From Daphnia pulex (Eukaryota > Arthropoda > Branchiopoda > Diplostraca > Daphniidae): a stretch of DNA of 64,000 nucleotides. The notes below the pieces were generated by a model. The model was given only the letters and a program-made list of their open reading frames with translations, was not told the origin of the DNA and searched no databases. Where the stretch lies: contig NC_060021.1 of the NCBI RefSeq assembly GCF_021134715.1, positions 6,386,001 to 6,450,000 on the forward strand, given 5' to 3'. The position numbers and the translations under genes are program-made. Shown piece after piece: positions 1-10,745 of this stretch (the stretch's first letter is position 1; each line of letters opens with the position of its first letter).

Positions 1-137
1 ATTTAATGCCACCTAGTGGCGGAATTTGACATTTGTTTGAATGAAACCTCGGCACCAGGTGGGGTTGAAAGCCGTGAGTAGCAGCAGTAGAGACTTTTCA
101 TTGCGAGAAAATTGTAGACGTTTGTAGACGTGAAAAA

Positions 138-3100
138 ATGGCGGCGAATCTGGATGAAGAACAGAGCCTCCGTGAGTGCGAGGCCTACGTAGCCCGTCAC
201 AATATTCAACAAATCCTTAAAGATTGCATTGTCCAGTTGTGTGTTGTACGGCCCGACAATCCTACATCATTTCTACGAGAATATTTCCAGAAACTTGAAC
301 GGGTGAGTCCATTCTATTGCCCAGATGGCTGTGCTTTTCTTGGCTGCCCCAGTGTGAGAGTCAGAAGGTCTCCCCAACTTTTCGTGTGTGTGTGTGTGTG
401 CTCTGGCCCCATCGATCGTTGAAACCATGCCATATGCACTAGGTTCTTTCTCGATATTTGTTATCAGTTTTCTTTTAAAGCCAAGTTGATTTCGTCCACA
501 CCCACATCTCGTCTTTTTTATTTTTGTACGACACCCCTCACTTTTCTTTCTGTGTGCAGAGGAGAACGTATAAAATCTGTTTCTCCCTTCGGGTATTCCA
601 ACTCTCGGTGTAATGGATCGAATTAAATATTTACATTCATAAAAGAAGCGACAATTTGAGTACGCGAAAAAAAAAAAGTAAACGACATCTGTGACGTTTT
701 GAACCAAGTGATTCTGTCGGGGAATTTTTTATTTTTATTTCTTAGATATATATTTTTCGCCTTTTTTTACTGTCGTCTCCCACTCCGAAATAGCTCACTT
801 TCACCTCCTGTTTTCCCACCTCCTCCCTCCCGCCCTGAAGTGAACTGAATAACGCATGCGCCAGACTGCATGACGTCATGTGGCTAGCCCGATTGGTTGG
901 CGACCAATTGACGATAAACGTCTTCTTCTCTCTCTCTCTCTTTTTGTACCCGCCTTTGGGCTTCGACGGCTACTGTATGTGTACACGTACGTGTTTTTTC
1001 CTTGGTTTCCCATTCTCGATATTTCGTTCGTCTATGTGTGTAGGCAGTCGATCCGGATATCTGGGAAGAACTTGGGGGTTTCTTCAGTTTTCACCGGTCC
1101 TCCCACCAGGCCCATTGTGTCGTTCGACTGGTCCCAGAGAGAGCGAAAATCTCGTTTTTTTGGTTTAGTCAGTTCGTGACTGTGCTCCTCCCTTTTTTGT
1201 TTTTTAAACACTGAATTATTGAATAAGACGAAAGAAATCGAAAATGGGGCAGAGCTCGTCGAAGAAAGATTTCAAATTGGATAATTCCAAGGGCAGCAGC
1301 AGTTTCGAACCGACCGGAAGCATCAAAAAGCGGATTGAGGCTGCTGATGTCGCCGTTCCGTCCGGAATGCCCAAATCGAGTTCGCGGACTTTGGTGACTC
1401 CTAAACAACAACCGGCCCAAGTAGTAGTGGCAATCGCCGAGAATTCGGTCGCCATGACGACCGATCAACCTGAAGCCCAAAGCAATACCGAGGTTGTTCC
1501 TACTGCCATTCTCCTACTGTTGTATCTTCTGTAGACTTGATATCTTTATTTTATTCCTTTCCCATGTCCGTTTTCGTCCTGACAAGGCTTTACCAGTTTA
1601 TCCGGCCTCCTTTTTTTTTTGAAATGCCAGTGGCAGACTTTATCAATCGTGACACATGTGTACATGAAATAGTTTCATCTGGTCAAGTAGCTCTTACACA
1701 ACGTCTGATTGGGCACGATATGTCGACTTGATTACGGCCAACGAAAATTCCCTTTTTTATCAACTGGATCCCCTTTTATTTCTTTTATTTCTCGGTCGAG
1801 AAACGTCTGACCATAAACAAGTCACAATTTTTCCTGGCAACGACGCAATTAATGGCCCCGTGGAGTCGTTGGTCGAAAACAAATGGACGTGTAACGAAGA
1901 AGAAGATGGGTGGAAAAAAAGCATTTGACGAAACGACTCACGCACGCATCTTAGCTGGTAGTTTGTAAGAGTAGTAGTAGCTCCCACACGAAGGATGATG
2001 AGACCGGCCTTTTTCTCGTTCCCAACAAATCGTGGAATAATTTTTCTCGAAATGACTGGAGAAGGAGAGTCGAGGTTTTTTTTCTTTTTAATCATTCCAG
2101 CCCACAGATGCGCCCAGTCATGCAGAATAAGTAATTCACGTAAACGTACGAGTTGTATATTGGTTTTCGGATGATGGAAAATGCCGCCACCAGGCGGTGA
2201 AATGTTGTCGCCGGATGTGAGAGAGAGAGAGAAAGGGAGAGCTAGGTGGGCTGTATACTACGTATATATAGGTAAACAACAACCGAAATCACGAGTGTGT
2301 GGTTCGGGCGGTATGTATTTGAAACCTTGGGATGGGTTTTGATTGCATGTATCGTATTATTTCTCTCTGGTTTGGGTGGGTTGGCGTGTATGTATGTTTT
2401 TGCTGGGCGAGAGAGAGAGAGAGAGAGGTGCGCCGCAGTCGTCGCAGCAGCAGCTGAGACGTCATTCTCTCAGGTGGTGCTCTCCCGCAGAGTTCCATCA
2501 TCAAATTGCTAGTCGAGAAAGAGAAAAGAGAGTCCATTTCGAATTTTTTTATTCTTTCACCCGACAGCTTGGCTCTTTTTTTATTTTTACTATATCTGCT
2601 CTAGGCGGGCGTTGGCGCACCTCTTGTGTGCGGTGTGGTGCTATACACGTTCCCGATCATATCCTTTCGGCGTTATACACCGGTAATGTGTGTATGTATA
2701 CACACACCCATGAGAGGTTATCGATTAAAATAACAGGAATACAAGGCTGGAAAGAAGAATCTCTTTTTCAATCCTTTTCATTCTCTCTCTCTCGCTCTGT
2801 GCTGCTCCCGACACCCATCACCACTCCCCTAACGTGATGATTATACGTGCGTTTCTTTTGTTAAGCCCGGCCTTGTTGTAAACCAACACCACCACAGCGA
2901 GTCACAGAGAAAAAGGGAGAGAGAGATGGATCCCTGTCGTTTGCAAATGAGGAGAAAAGAAGAAGAAGAAGAAGGGGCTAGTAGATACATTGGACTCTGT
3001 GACTCTCTCCTCTTCAGTCTTGGTTGAGTTCTCTCGCCATTCGCATCGTTCGTCCGATCGAAAAATTGAAAGACTTTTTGTATTAGCCAGCAGCACACAT

Positions 3101-4818
3101 AGTTAGAGCTGACCGACATGTTTATCAAACTTTGCCGATTGATGGAGTGGATTCTTGATACGTTTGTTGCTCTATTTGTGTGTCGACAACAGGAGGCTGC
3201 TAAAGATGCCAAACAGAAGGCTGCCCTTTCGCCGGACGACAGCGAAGAATCGCCCAATGCCGCTCAGGTTTGTTTAGTTTTTGTCTTGGCTCAATTAACA
3301 ATGACGTAATTTCTCTTTCTCAAATTAACGATTGTTTGAAAATTTGCAGGGTGGAATTACAGGAATGCGAACGAGACGTGGCGGCGTTTCGGGCGAGACG
3401 ATTACAGATGAAGATGCGATCAACTACGTGAAGAAAGTCGTGCCCAAGGATTTCAAGACGATGGACGCGCTAGCCAAAGCCATCGCCAAGAACGTGCTCT
3501 TTTCACATTTGGATGAAAACGAGCGGCCCGATATCCTTGACGCCATGTTCCCGGTCAGCGTCCATTCTGGGGAGGTCATCATCCAGCAAAACGACGAAGG
3601 CGACAACTTTTATGTCATCGATCAAGGCGAAGTTGAGGTGACGTACAAAATTCCCCTCCCAACAACAACAGCAACCACAGACGCTCGGAGCCACTTGTTT
3701 TGACTTTTACGGCTCCGTGCCTCTGTTGGCATTTAATATCGTCCGGTCCGGTTGGAACGACGACAGTTACAACTGCAGCAGCTACGTAGCTGCAGCCAGC
3801 AGCATATCCGTTGTGTGGATCGTATTTAACCCGGTTATTTTCTGCCTTTTTTCTCTTGCCTCCCTTTTGGGCTTCTTTACGCAATTCAGGTCTTTGTCGA
3901 CGGTAATATGGTCACCGTGATCGGAGAAGGGGGCAGCTTTGGAGAGTTGGCCTTAATTTACGGCACGCCAAGAGCCGCCACAGTCAAAGGTTAGTCGCAA
4001 ATTTATTCATACACACAAAATAAATAAGATGACTTGTTCAACTTTCGTTTGAAATTTTTTTGTGTAGCCAAAACCGATGTGAAACTGTGGGGACTCGACC
4101 GCGACTCGTACAGGAACATCCTCATGAAATCCACCATCAACAAACGTAAAATGTACGAAGAGTTCCTCTCCAAAGTCTCCATTTTGGGTAATGAAATGGT
4201 TTTTGTTTGTTTGAGACAATTTCGGGCGTGATTAAATTTCAATTTGAATGTTCTCGTCGATTAAACAGAGTCTCTGGAGAAATGGGAGCGGTACACGGTA
4301 GCCGACGCGCTGGAACCCTGCAGTTTCGAGGACGGAGAGACGATCGTCAGGCAAGGCGAGCCCGGTGACGACTTTTACATTATCGTCGAAGGACGGGCTG
4401 TTGTGATGCAACAACGAAGTGGCGGAGGTTTGGCCGAAGCCGAACCGGCCGTCGAAGTGGGTCATTTGGGACCCTCCGATTACTTTGGTACCAAATTTTT
4501 GATCATTGCATTTCATCCGCCCAGTAGCTCAATTAACTCTTTGCTCGTTTTCTTTTTCTCTGCCCAGGCGAAATCGCTCTACTGTTGGATCGCCCGCGAG
4601 CGGCGACCGTCATAGCCAAAGGACCGCTCAAATGTGTCAAACTCGACAGGGCAAGGTGAGTTCTTAATAATTTTTCCCTTTAGAAATTCGTTCTGGATAT
4701 TAAATGGTGTGTCTCTCAATTTCCGATGAATAGATTTGAGCGCGTGCTGGGCCTGTGCGCAGACATTCTCAAGCGCAACATTCAGCTCTACCACAGCTTC
4801 GTCTCCTTATCGGTTTAA
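138..4818 (+). CDS. Pka-R1: cAMP-dependent protein kinase type I regulatory subunit
   Basis: This subunit holds the PKA catalytic subunit inactive until cAMP binds. Exons: 138-302, 3193-3267, 3350-3637, 3890-3989, 4068-4187, 4269-4487, 4568-4655, 4734-4818, all bounded by GT/AG and in phase, giving 379 aa, the normal family length. Residues 1-55 are the dimerization/docking domain that binds AKAPs. An RRGGV pseudosubstrate lies near residues 89-93; Gly at the P-site marks type I rather than the phosphorylatable type II. Two cyclic-nucleotide domains follow, each with a phosphate-binding cassette: [16 protein letters not shown] from residue 193 and [16 protein letters not shown] in the second domain. 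The protein ends FVSLSV as in fly and vertebrate RI. Intron 1 is 2.9 kb, very long for this locus, and contains alternative first exons (separate entries). Start chosen by agreement with the known RI N-terminus. Confidence 0.97.
871..878. promoter_or_regulatory. consensus cAMP response element (CRE) palindrome
   Basis: The palindrome TGACGTCA, the full CREB/ATF consensus, lies 366 bp upstream of the ATG of the alternative PKA-R1 exon at 1244. A GCATGCGC core resembling an NRF1 site is just before it (about 854-861). About one such octamer is expected by chance per 64 kb, and a second copy occurs near 63062, so the placement is the argument rather than the match. Binding is untested. Confidence 0.4.
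1244..1492 (+). CDS. alternative first coding exon of PKA-R1 with N-myristoylation motif (putative)
   Basis: An 83-codon open segment begins MGQSSSKKD. Gly2, Ser6 and following lysines match the N-myristoyltransferase consensus plus a basic membrane-binding patch. The segment is Ser/Lys/Pro-rich and looks disordered. Ending at 1492 (GAG before GTTGTT) it is in phase 0, exactly the phase needed to join PKA-R1 exon 2 (3193) or exon 3 (3350). The donor GTTGTT is weak, which is the main doubt. If spliced so, the product would lack the dimerization/docking domain but keep the pseudosubstrate and both cAMP sites. Drosophila Pka-R1 is known to make isoforms with different N-termini. It could instead be a chance open frame in a large intron. 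Confidence 0.5.
3118..3267 (+). CDS. alternative PKA-R1 start by 5' extension of exon 2 (putative)
   Basis: An ATG at 3118 opens a frame that runs without a stop into exon 2 (3193-3267), giving 25 extra residues starting [16 protein letters not shown] in place of the docking domain. The extension is hydrophobic and Cys-bearing and could be a membrane or AKAP-like helix. It reads through the normal exon 2 acceptor, so it would require a promoter in the CT-rich stretch at about 2760-3110. Frame compatibility is seen; use as a start is inferred. Confidence 0.3.
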
Positions 4819-7564
4819 ATGGGAGAGAAAGTGAAAACAACAAAATGAAAGAGAAGAAGAAATGCGGGAGGAGGAAAAGAAAAAACCAAGTTTGTTGTTG
4901 TATTTCGATTAGCAGCACACACACACACAACACACAGACTCCCGATAAAAAGTGAGGGCCGTGAAGATTAGAAGAGCGATGTGCGGAGGGGGTGTTTCAA
5001 AAAAAGAAACAGCGAAAGTATAAAACTCGTATCTTCTTTCTTTTTTTTTTTTTTATCTCCCTTTATTATCTCTTACATAAAGTTGATTAATATAAATTTC
5101 ACGCGTTAAAAAGTTACAAAAAAAAAATTATGAATTGCAGCTAACCTAACCAAATAGTTACCGTTTCGTGCTTCTTCTTATAAAAGGGTCGGGAGCGCTT
5201 CAAAAAATGAGAGAAAAGGGATTCATCTTTTGAAATGAAGAAGAAGAAGGAAATAGGCTATTAGCATCTGTCATTTTTTTTCTTTTTACTAAAGAATCAA
5301 ATTAAGCTCTACATTTAACACTTAACTTAATTGAATGGCTCTAAATGATTTCCCAAGTTTTGAAAAGCTAATCGGCACTTGTTTCTTTTGTTCAAATTTC
5401 TCCTCAGTTTTAAGTAGCGGAATTCTTAAAGAAAACACGAGAAATTTCATTTGATTGCGGATGTTTTTAAAAGGCAAAGAAAAAAAAAGAAATTCGGGAA
5501 AAATGTGAATTATTTTGTTTGATTAAAAATCTTCTTTTTTAAACATTTTTTTATTATTATTTTCTATCTCAAATTTTCCAAGGGAACAGCTACGAAATGG
5601 TTTGCGAATAGAAATTCTTATCCTATTGTCTTTATATCAAAAGATGGTAGAAAACAAAATTATTCCGAGACTGGCCCAGGTGGTCAGTTCGGTATATCCT
5701 TAACCAACAAAGAAAAACACGCCACGGGGGCATCAGGTGGTCTTTCAATTTATTTCCTTTTGGTTTCTTCTTTTCATTTCTGCTGGTCGGAAATCTTGTA
5801 GGAAACAAAAAGAGGCACAGAAGAGAGACACACTTGATGATCCGTATGTTGTGGCTTCCTTTTGATTTTCTTATTCAGCGCTCCGTTACATTATAAAAAT
5901 ATTACATTAAATCAAAGAAATTCTAATTATTTTAATTTTTGGGTTTCAAACAAATTCAATCATTTGCAAGGGAAAAAAAAGTTGGGGTTTTCAGTAAAAA
6001 ACATGGGCGGGGGGTAACATAGCGAAAGTGATGAGACGCAATCAATTTAAAGCGTCACTTGTTTGATTTCTGAAGAAGCTAATTTTCAATGGATGGAGAG
6101 AAAAAAAAACAACAATTAACCGAAAGTAACTTACACACTAAAATAATGTCGCGGGATGACGATTGAAAGTGTTGACCTATGCAGTTAGGAAGCCGCCGTC
6201 TTTTGTCCTTAACTAAATTCTTTCTTTTGCTCGCTCTCTTTTTACTATTGCGTCATTCTGAAGAAATTTTCTTCTTCTAAAAACAAAAAATAAATATTAA
6301 GAAAAACAAACACGATTTTTTTTTTTACATCCTGCCCCCACCGCTCTTCGTGTCATACAGAAATGTGTATTCGTTCTTTGCTGCTCTTTTGTTTATGACT
6401 TCCCAGTGCACCAAACGCTATTCACATCACGAACGATGCCCCCCCCCCCTTCTCTCTGGTTATTTTTGTTGATTTCTTATGCAAATTTATTTACTTCTTT
6501 CTTCTCTCTCTTTATTATTATAATTTTTTTCACTCTCTATATCTTTCTCGCAGATTATATATTACTGTAATGTGTACGATTAATTTTTTTTCCTCTATCA
6601 AAATTTGTGTGTGTGTTATCGTTCAAAGTTTCGGTTCAAATTTAAAAAATCCGAAATCTTTTTGTTCGTCTTTCTTTGTAAGTGTTTTGAACAAACAAAT
6701 CCTTCCCCTCCCCCCTTCTCCCGAAAAAAACTAACAGACCGTAAAAAAAAAATATTTTATTTTGTTTTCTCTGGCCTTTTTCAAAAATTTTAATTTTGTG
6801 CAATTTTAATTTAAAAGTTGTTTTAACCAAGCCAATTAATTAACAAGAAATCTAAAAACAAGGAAATTCAAGATTAAAAAAAAAAAAAACGAATATATAT
6901 CTGGAAAAAAGGAAAGAAATGAACGAGCGTGTGGTCTGTTTGTATGGGCCGATGTAACGTGACCTGTGTAAATGGCCCCCCCCCCCTCCTCCTTCGTTCT
7001 AGTGTCAAGTTTTCCCGTAGCCGTGGTTCTTTCGTCCTCCTCTGGATTGGCTTTTTGTTATTAATACCACCACCTCTCTCTAATCTTAAAATTAACCAAT
7101 TTTTTGGGGTAGGAATGTTGACTATTTTAGAGAGAAAATGGGGGCCTCAAACCCCCTAGTATTCTTCTTGTGTCCCTTTTAAAAACAACAACATCGTGTC
7201 TGTGAATCATACCTATTGAAAGAAGGAATAACTAAACATGAAAATACATCGCGGTTGTGTAATACGATCTATTGTCTGCCGGGAGAAGAAAGTTTCAGAT
7301 GAATGTCTGGAGAGACAAAGAGAAAGAAAAAGCTTTTTTGTTTGCTTTGGTATCTCGTATAACAAGTATACTATTAGAATTAAATCATACAAAAGTTATT
7401 AATTAAGGGCGTAGAACACTGTGGCTATTAAAAAAGGAAATTTGGTTTTATAAAAAAATGTTGGTTAATTCGGATTATTATCCAATCGATAGATGGTGGC
7501 TCTTTGTGTAAGTAAATTTTGTTTCAAAAGATTTTGGTTTTTAAGATTTGAGAGAATTTCCTTT
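4819..7564. other. PKA-R1 3' UTR and AT-rich intergenic region, no gene seen
   Basis: This 2.7 kb contains the 3' UTR of PKA-R1 and long A/T homopolymers, CT-rich tracts and a C run near 6439-6448. Open frames are short, of low complexity and lack splice-consistent partners. I see no RNA gene or mobile element. Confidence 0.6.
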
Positions 7565-8532
7565 TCACAAAATCTGTTGGTCATCCAACGGCATTTTGCC
7601 CTTGCGTTTCTTATTGGCTGACGCCCGCGGTAACTTGTCGACGTCAACGTCATCTTCTTGGCTCGGTGTCACTTCCGATTGCTGCGGTTGGCCGCTGAGA
7701 CGTGGAAGTAAAGGCAATTCAGAGTCGGCCGCTTGGATCCTGGAATCTTGGCTCAGGTCTTCGTCTATAATAGAAAAAGCCAAATAACACAATGTCGGAA
7801 CAAATTATTATTAGGACATCCCTGAAGATTGTTGGAGGTGAATCATTCAGAGTGATGTCTTTGGACGACATTTTTGTCACCTAGAGTCGGCCAAACATTA
7901 GCTCCGGTTCCAGTTCCGATCGTTCCGATTCTTCGGCGGAAGCTATCCTCTTTGGCCTCGTAAGCCTTTCAAAGAAAAATGAATAAAACAAAAGAAATTA
8001 CGTAATGTATAGATCGTCGGCTACTATAATCAGTTTGAAATTTGAAACCTTTTGGCGGGTAACTAAAAACTGGAGTTCCTTTTGCATCCGATGTAATCTG
8101 CTCTGCTGATTCTCGACTAGGTCCTTCAAAATGGTAATTTCCGCTTCTTGTGCCTGTTCTCGGCTGTTTGATGCCTTGATTCCGTTGGTCATCAACACCT
8201 GCAAACGATTCCGGACGAGTTGAATGGCGACAGGAAATGCCCGATCGGATAGATAAAATTGATTGATTTTATAATACCGCAACAAAGTAAGGAGATAAAA
8301 CCAAATAGTTTACCGCGATAACAACGAGGCAAGCCATAATGGCCAAACAGGAGAGAACGAGTCTCAAACGGGAAAACAGGTGGCTCGGCCAGCAGCAATG
8401 AGCTTGTTGATTTTTCACATCTTTGGCGCGATTGCTGACGGTCGTCTCCTGGTAAACGGCTCCGTTTTTCGTCTTGGGCATCAGCAGTGGCCCCTCGGAC
8501 TGATAGACATATTTGACCTCTTCTGTTTTCAT
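7565..8532 (-). CDS. single-pass membrane protein with coiled coil, unrecognised
   Basis: Exons 8532-8314, 8198-8049, 7965-7881 and 7764-7565 join in phase to give 217 aa. Residues 1-53 are polar and presumably cytosolic. A hydrophobic helix at about 54-73 (core LSCLAIMACLVVIA) follows a Cys/Trp-containing segment with basic residues and has no signal peptide before it, suggesting a type II signal anchor. After it comes a heptad-rich stretch (QEAEITILKDLVENQQ and on, about 85-125), then an acidic and Ser/Pro-rich tail with a basic KKRKGK patch near the C-terminus. The layout is like small Golgi or ER type II proteins, but I do not recognise the family. The start is the first ATG in the open frame; a strong donor at 8968/8967 on this strand points to a spliced 5' UTR. 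Each splice site fits; function unknown. Confidence 0.72.
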
Positions 8533-9336
8533 TTCTTTCGAAAAACGAAGATAGGCGAGAGCTCTGCACTGGTCGGGAGTAAACAAAGGGCCCTCTCTGT
8601 TTCACGTAGTCTGGATGAGAGCCAATATATAAAATTGTTGAAACAGAGCTGCACCCTGCCTTCATGAATAATCAAGCAAAAATATACACAGTGAAAGGAC
8701 GGCGAGCGAGTCTCACACACGAAAACACTCGATAGAGATTCCCGACTCTCGGGATTTTTCCGAGCCAGCTTCACCTGCTAAACTCTAAAAATAATCACTC
8801 AACACGCCGCGAATGATACATCACGAATGTGTACAGCGCGTATGTACGGGTAGTATTATTGTTATGTCTCCGAGCACGTGAATCTCACACGTCTGGACGA
8901 CAAAATGGAGCTTCTTTTTTCTACAATGTCAAAGTTTCTAAGGTAAGTGGGGGGAGAAATCGCTTACCTGGATGAAGAGAAAGACGAGTGAACTGGGCTG
9001 TGGCTTTCGTTCAAGTGGCAGGGCTCGGTGGAACGTGAGTTTTATCAGTTGGGAGAAAAAAGAAGGGCTCGCTAGCTGGCTGGCTGGCGGCTTCTACACC
9101 CAGTCGTATAACTACACAGACTGCCGATAACTTTTTGCTTCTCGTGTGCTTTGATCCTCCTGACTTTCATCATAGGTTTCCTCTTTCGACCAAAGTTCTC
9201 ATTCTTTCTCTTTCTCTCTTCCTGGACGTAGGGTTTTTATACATTCCTCTTTTTTTTACACTCCCTTTTGATTATTTGTTCGGTGACTTGAGCAGACTCG
9301 TGACGCAGCTAAAGCGGGAATACGACACCATCGGTC

Positions 9337-9358
9337 CACACACACACACACACACACA
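9337..9358. repeat. (CA)11 microsatellite
   Basis: A run of eleven CA dinucleotides read directly from the sequence, in the intergenic region upstream of DAP1. Confidence 0.95.
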
Positions 9359-9718
9359 AAACCTTCCATTGAACAACCTCCAGTCTCTCTGGTGCTGCTC
9401 AGTAACACCAGCGACTCCATTTTCAAAAGAAAAGAAAAGAAAAAGAGAAAATATGTAAATAGATAAGGGAACAAATCTAGCGGATTTAATGTATGCCAAC
9501 ACGCAGCAGAAGCTTGATTAGCTCATTTATTTCTGGCCTTGATGAACGATCGCCTCACGACGTACTGACATTTCCATCATTGTCTCGTTTAATAGATTTT
9601 TATTTTTATAATAACGATAATTTTCCTTGAGTTTTTTTAGCGTTACAAAATTTATGCTTGACGAAATTTAGAAATCTGCAACTCTGCACAACATTTCAAT
9701 CCGATAGACAACAGCTGG

Positions 9719-9726
9719 TATCGATA
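9719..9726. promoter_or_regulatory. DRE core element (TATCGATA) upstream of DAP1
   Basis: TATCGATA, the DREF-binding element typical of arthropod housekeeping core promoters, occurs 137 bp before the DAP1 ATG and directly after a CAGCTG E-box. Element use in insects is established knowledge; use here is inferred. Confidence 0.5.
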
Positions 9727-9862
9727 TCTTATTTCCAACTGACGTTGCGCACTTGCGCTCTTTGATTAAAAAGCAACGTTTTGCGGTTTTGTTACCACGT
9801 AGCTGCTCACTTGCATTTCTTGACCATTAGAATTACATTCGTCTTTAGTAAATCAACACAAA

Positions 9863-10403
9863 ATGTCCGACTCTGAGCAAGCTGAATTGAAAGCTGGACA
9901 CCCACCAGCAAGTGAGTATACCTTTAATACAAACTGAATTTTCTGTTGTTGCTTATTTGTTGTTATGTGCTAGCTTATGTTGTTTTGCGTTATTGCTTTT
10001 CTCCTTATGTACAACCTGTTGCCTATAGTTTGCAATGTTACATTTTATATTGATAAGTGATTATTTTATCTCTTTTCTCAGTGAAGGTTGGAGGAAAAAG
10101 GGTTCCGCTTCCCAAACACCATGAAGAAAAGGCCGAGGCCCCTAAAGTGGTTGAAGAGTCAGAAGAAAAGGAGAAGTAAATACCTTCATTTCCTTAATTT
10201 TTACATGATTACTAAATTTTTAATTATTTTTCAGGCCCAAGACTGTGGTGATTTCTGGAGCCCAGGTCAAAGAAAAGGAGGTTTTCTCTCCCGAGGCAGC
10301 TAGAGCCATTCATGAGAAACCAGTTCCCACTCACAACCATGATGCTGGTGCTGGTCAGCATGGCAACAAAATTAATTTCATTCAACAACCTCGTAAACAG
10401 TAG
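9863..10403 (+). CDS. DAP1: death-associated protein 1 homologue
   Basis: Exons 9863-9911, 10082-10175 and 10235-10403 give 103 aa, the size of vertebrate DAP1 (102 aa). Family signatures are the N-terminal KAGHPPA motif followed by a basic G-G-x-R segment, a central charged disordered region, TVVISGA, and the C-terminal INFIQQPRK tail. DAP1 is a small Pro-rich protein described in vertebrates as a negative regulator of autophagy and a TOR substrate. The start matches the family N-terminus. It lies tail to tail with LENG1, stop codons 343 bp apart. Confidence 0.93.
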
Positions 10404-10745
10404 ATGGTAGTTTCAATTGTGATGGACTTGATTGTGATTATTTCTAATTGCTAATGATCATTCATTCCACTATTGCTGTGGACAATCTAATATTGTTTAT
10501 TCAGACAGGTTGTGTTTATTATTTACCTTATCACTGGTAATTTTTTTTTCTTATGGTTTTCTTTTGGTTGTTCTGTTTTTGAGGGTTTATATGAAGGACT
10601 TTTTTCTTACTTGCTCATCATGGTTGAGGGAGAAAATGGTTAATTTTTGTACTCTTTTTTTTCACTCTTGTTAATTAAAAGAGAAATACATTTACAATCA
10701 TGAAAAAAGTCTTGTATATTTCAATAATTTTATGGGACAAAATTA

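Larger units (their letters stand above)
8533..9862. other. divergent intergenic region with 5' UTR material
   Basis: This 1.3 kb lies between two divergent genes. It contains a minus-strand donor (CAG before GTAAGC at 8967/8966), probably from the 5' UTR of the membrane protein, and a plus-strand ATG at 8904 running into a strong donor at about 8941/8942 (GTAAGT) with no partner exon I can find. A CA microsatellite and a DRE (separate entries) are also here. No other gene seen. Confidence 0.5.

Noticed and set aside
273-707. 144-codon minus-strand open frame opposite PKA-R1 exon 1
   Set aside because: Antisense of a conserved exon plus a GT repeat (THTHTHE); no independent support.
2343-2837. 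164-codon plus-strand open frame in PKA-R1 intron 1
   Set aside because: Consists of translated GA and CT repeats (RERERER, SFSLSRS) and does not connect in phase to PKA exons.
9337-9358. Tandem repeats as a possible CRISPR array
   Set aside because: All tandem repeats here are dinucleotide or homopolymer runs or coding repeats; no spaced direct repeats, and the genome is eukaryotic.
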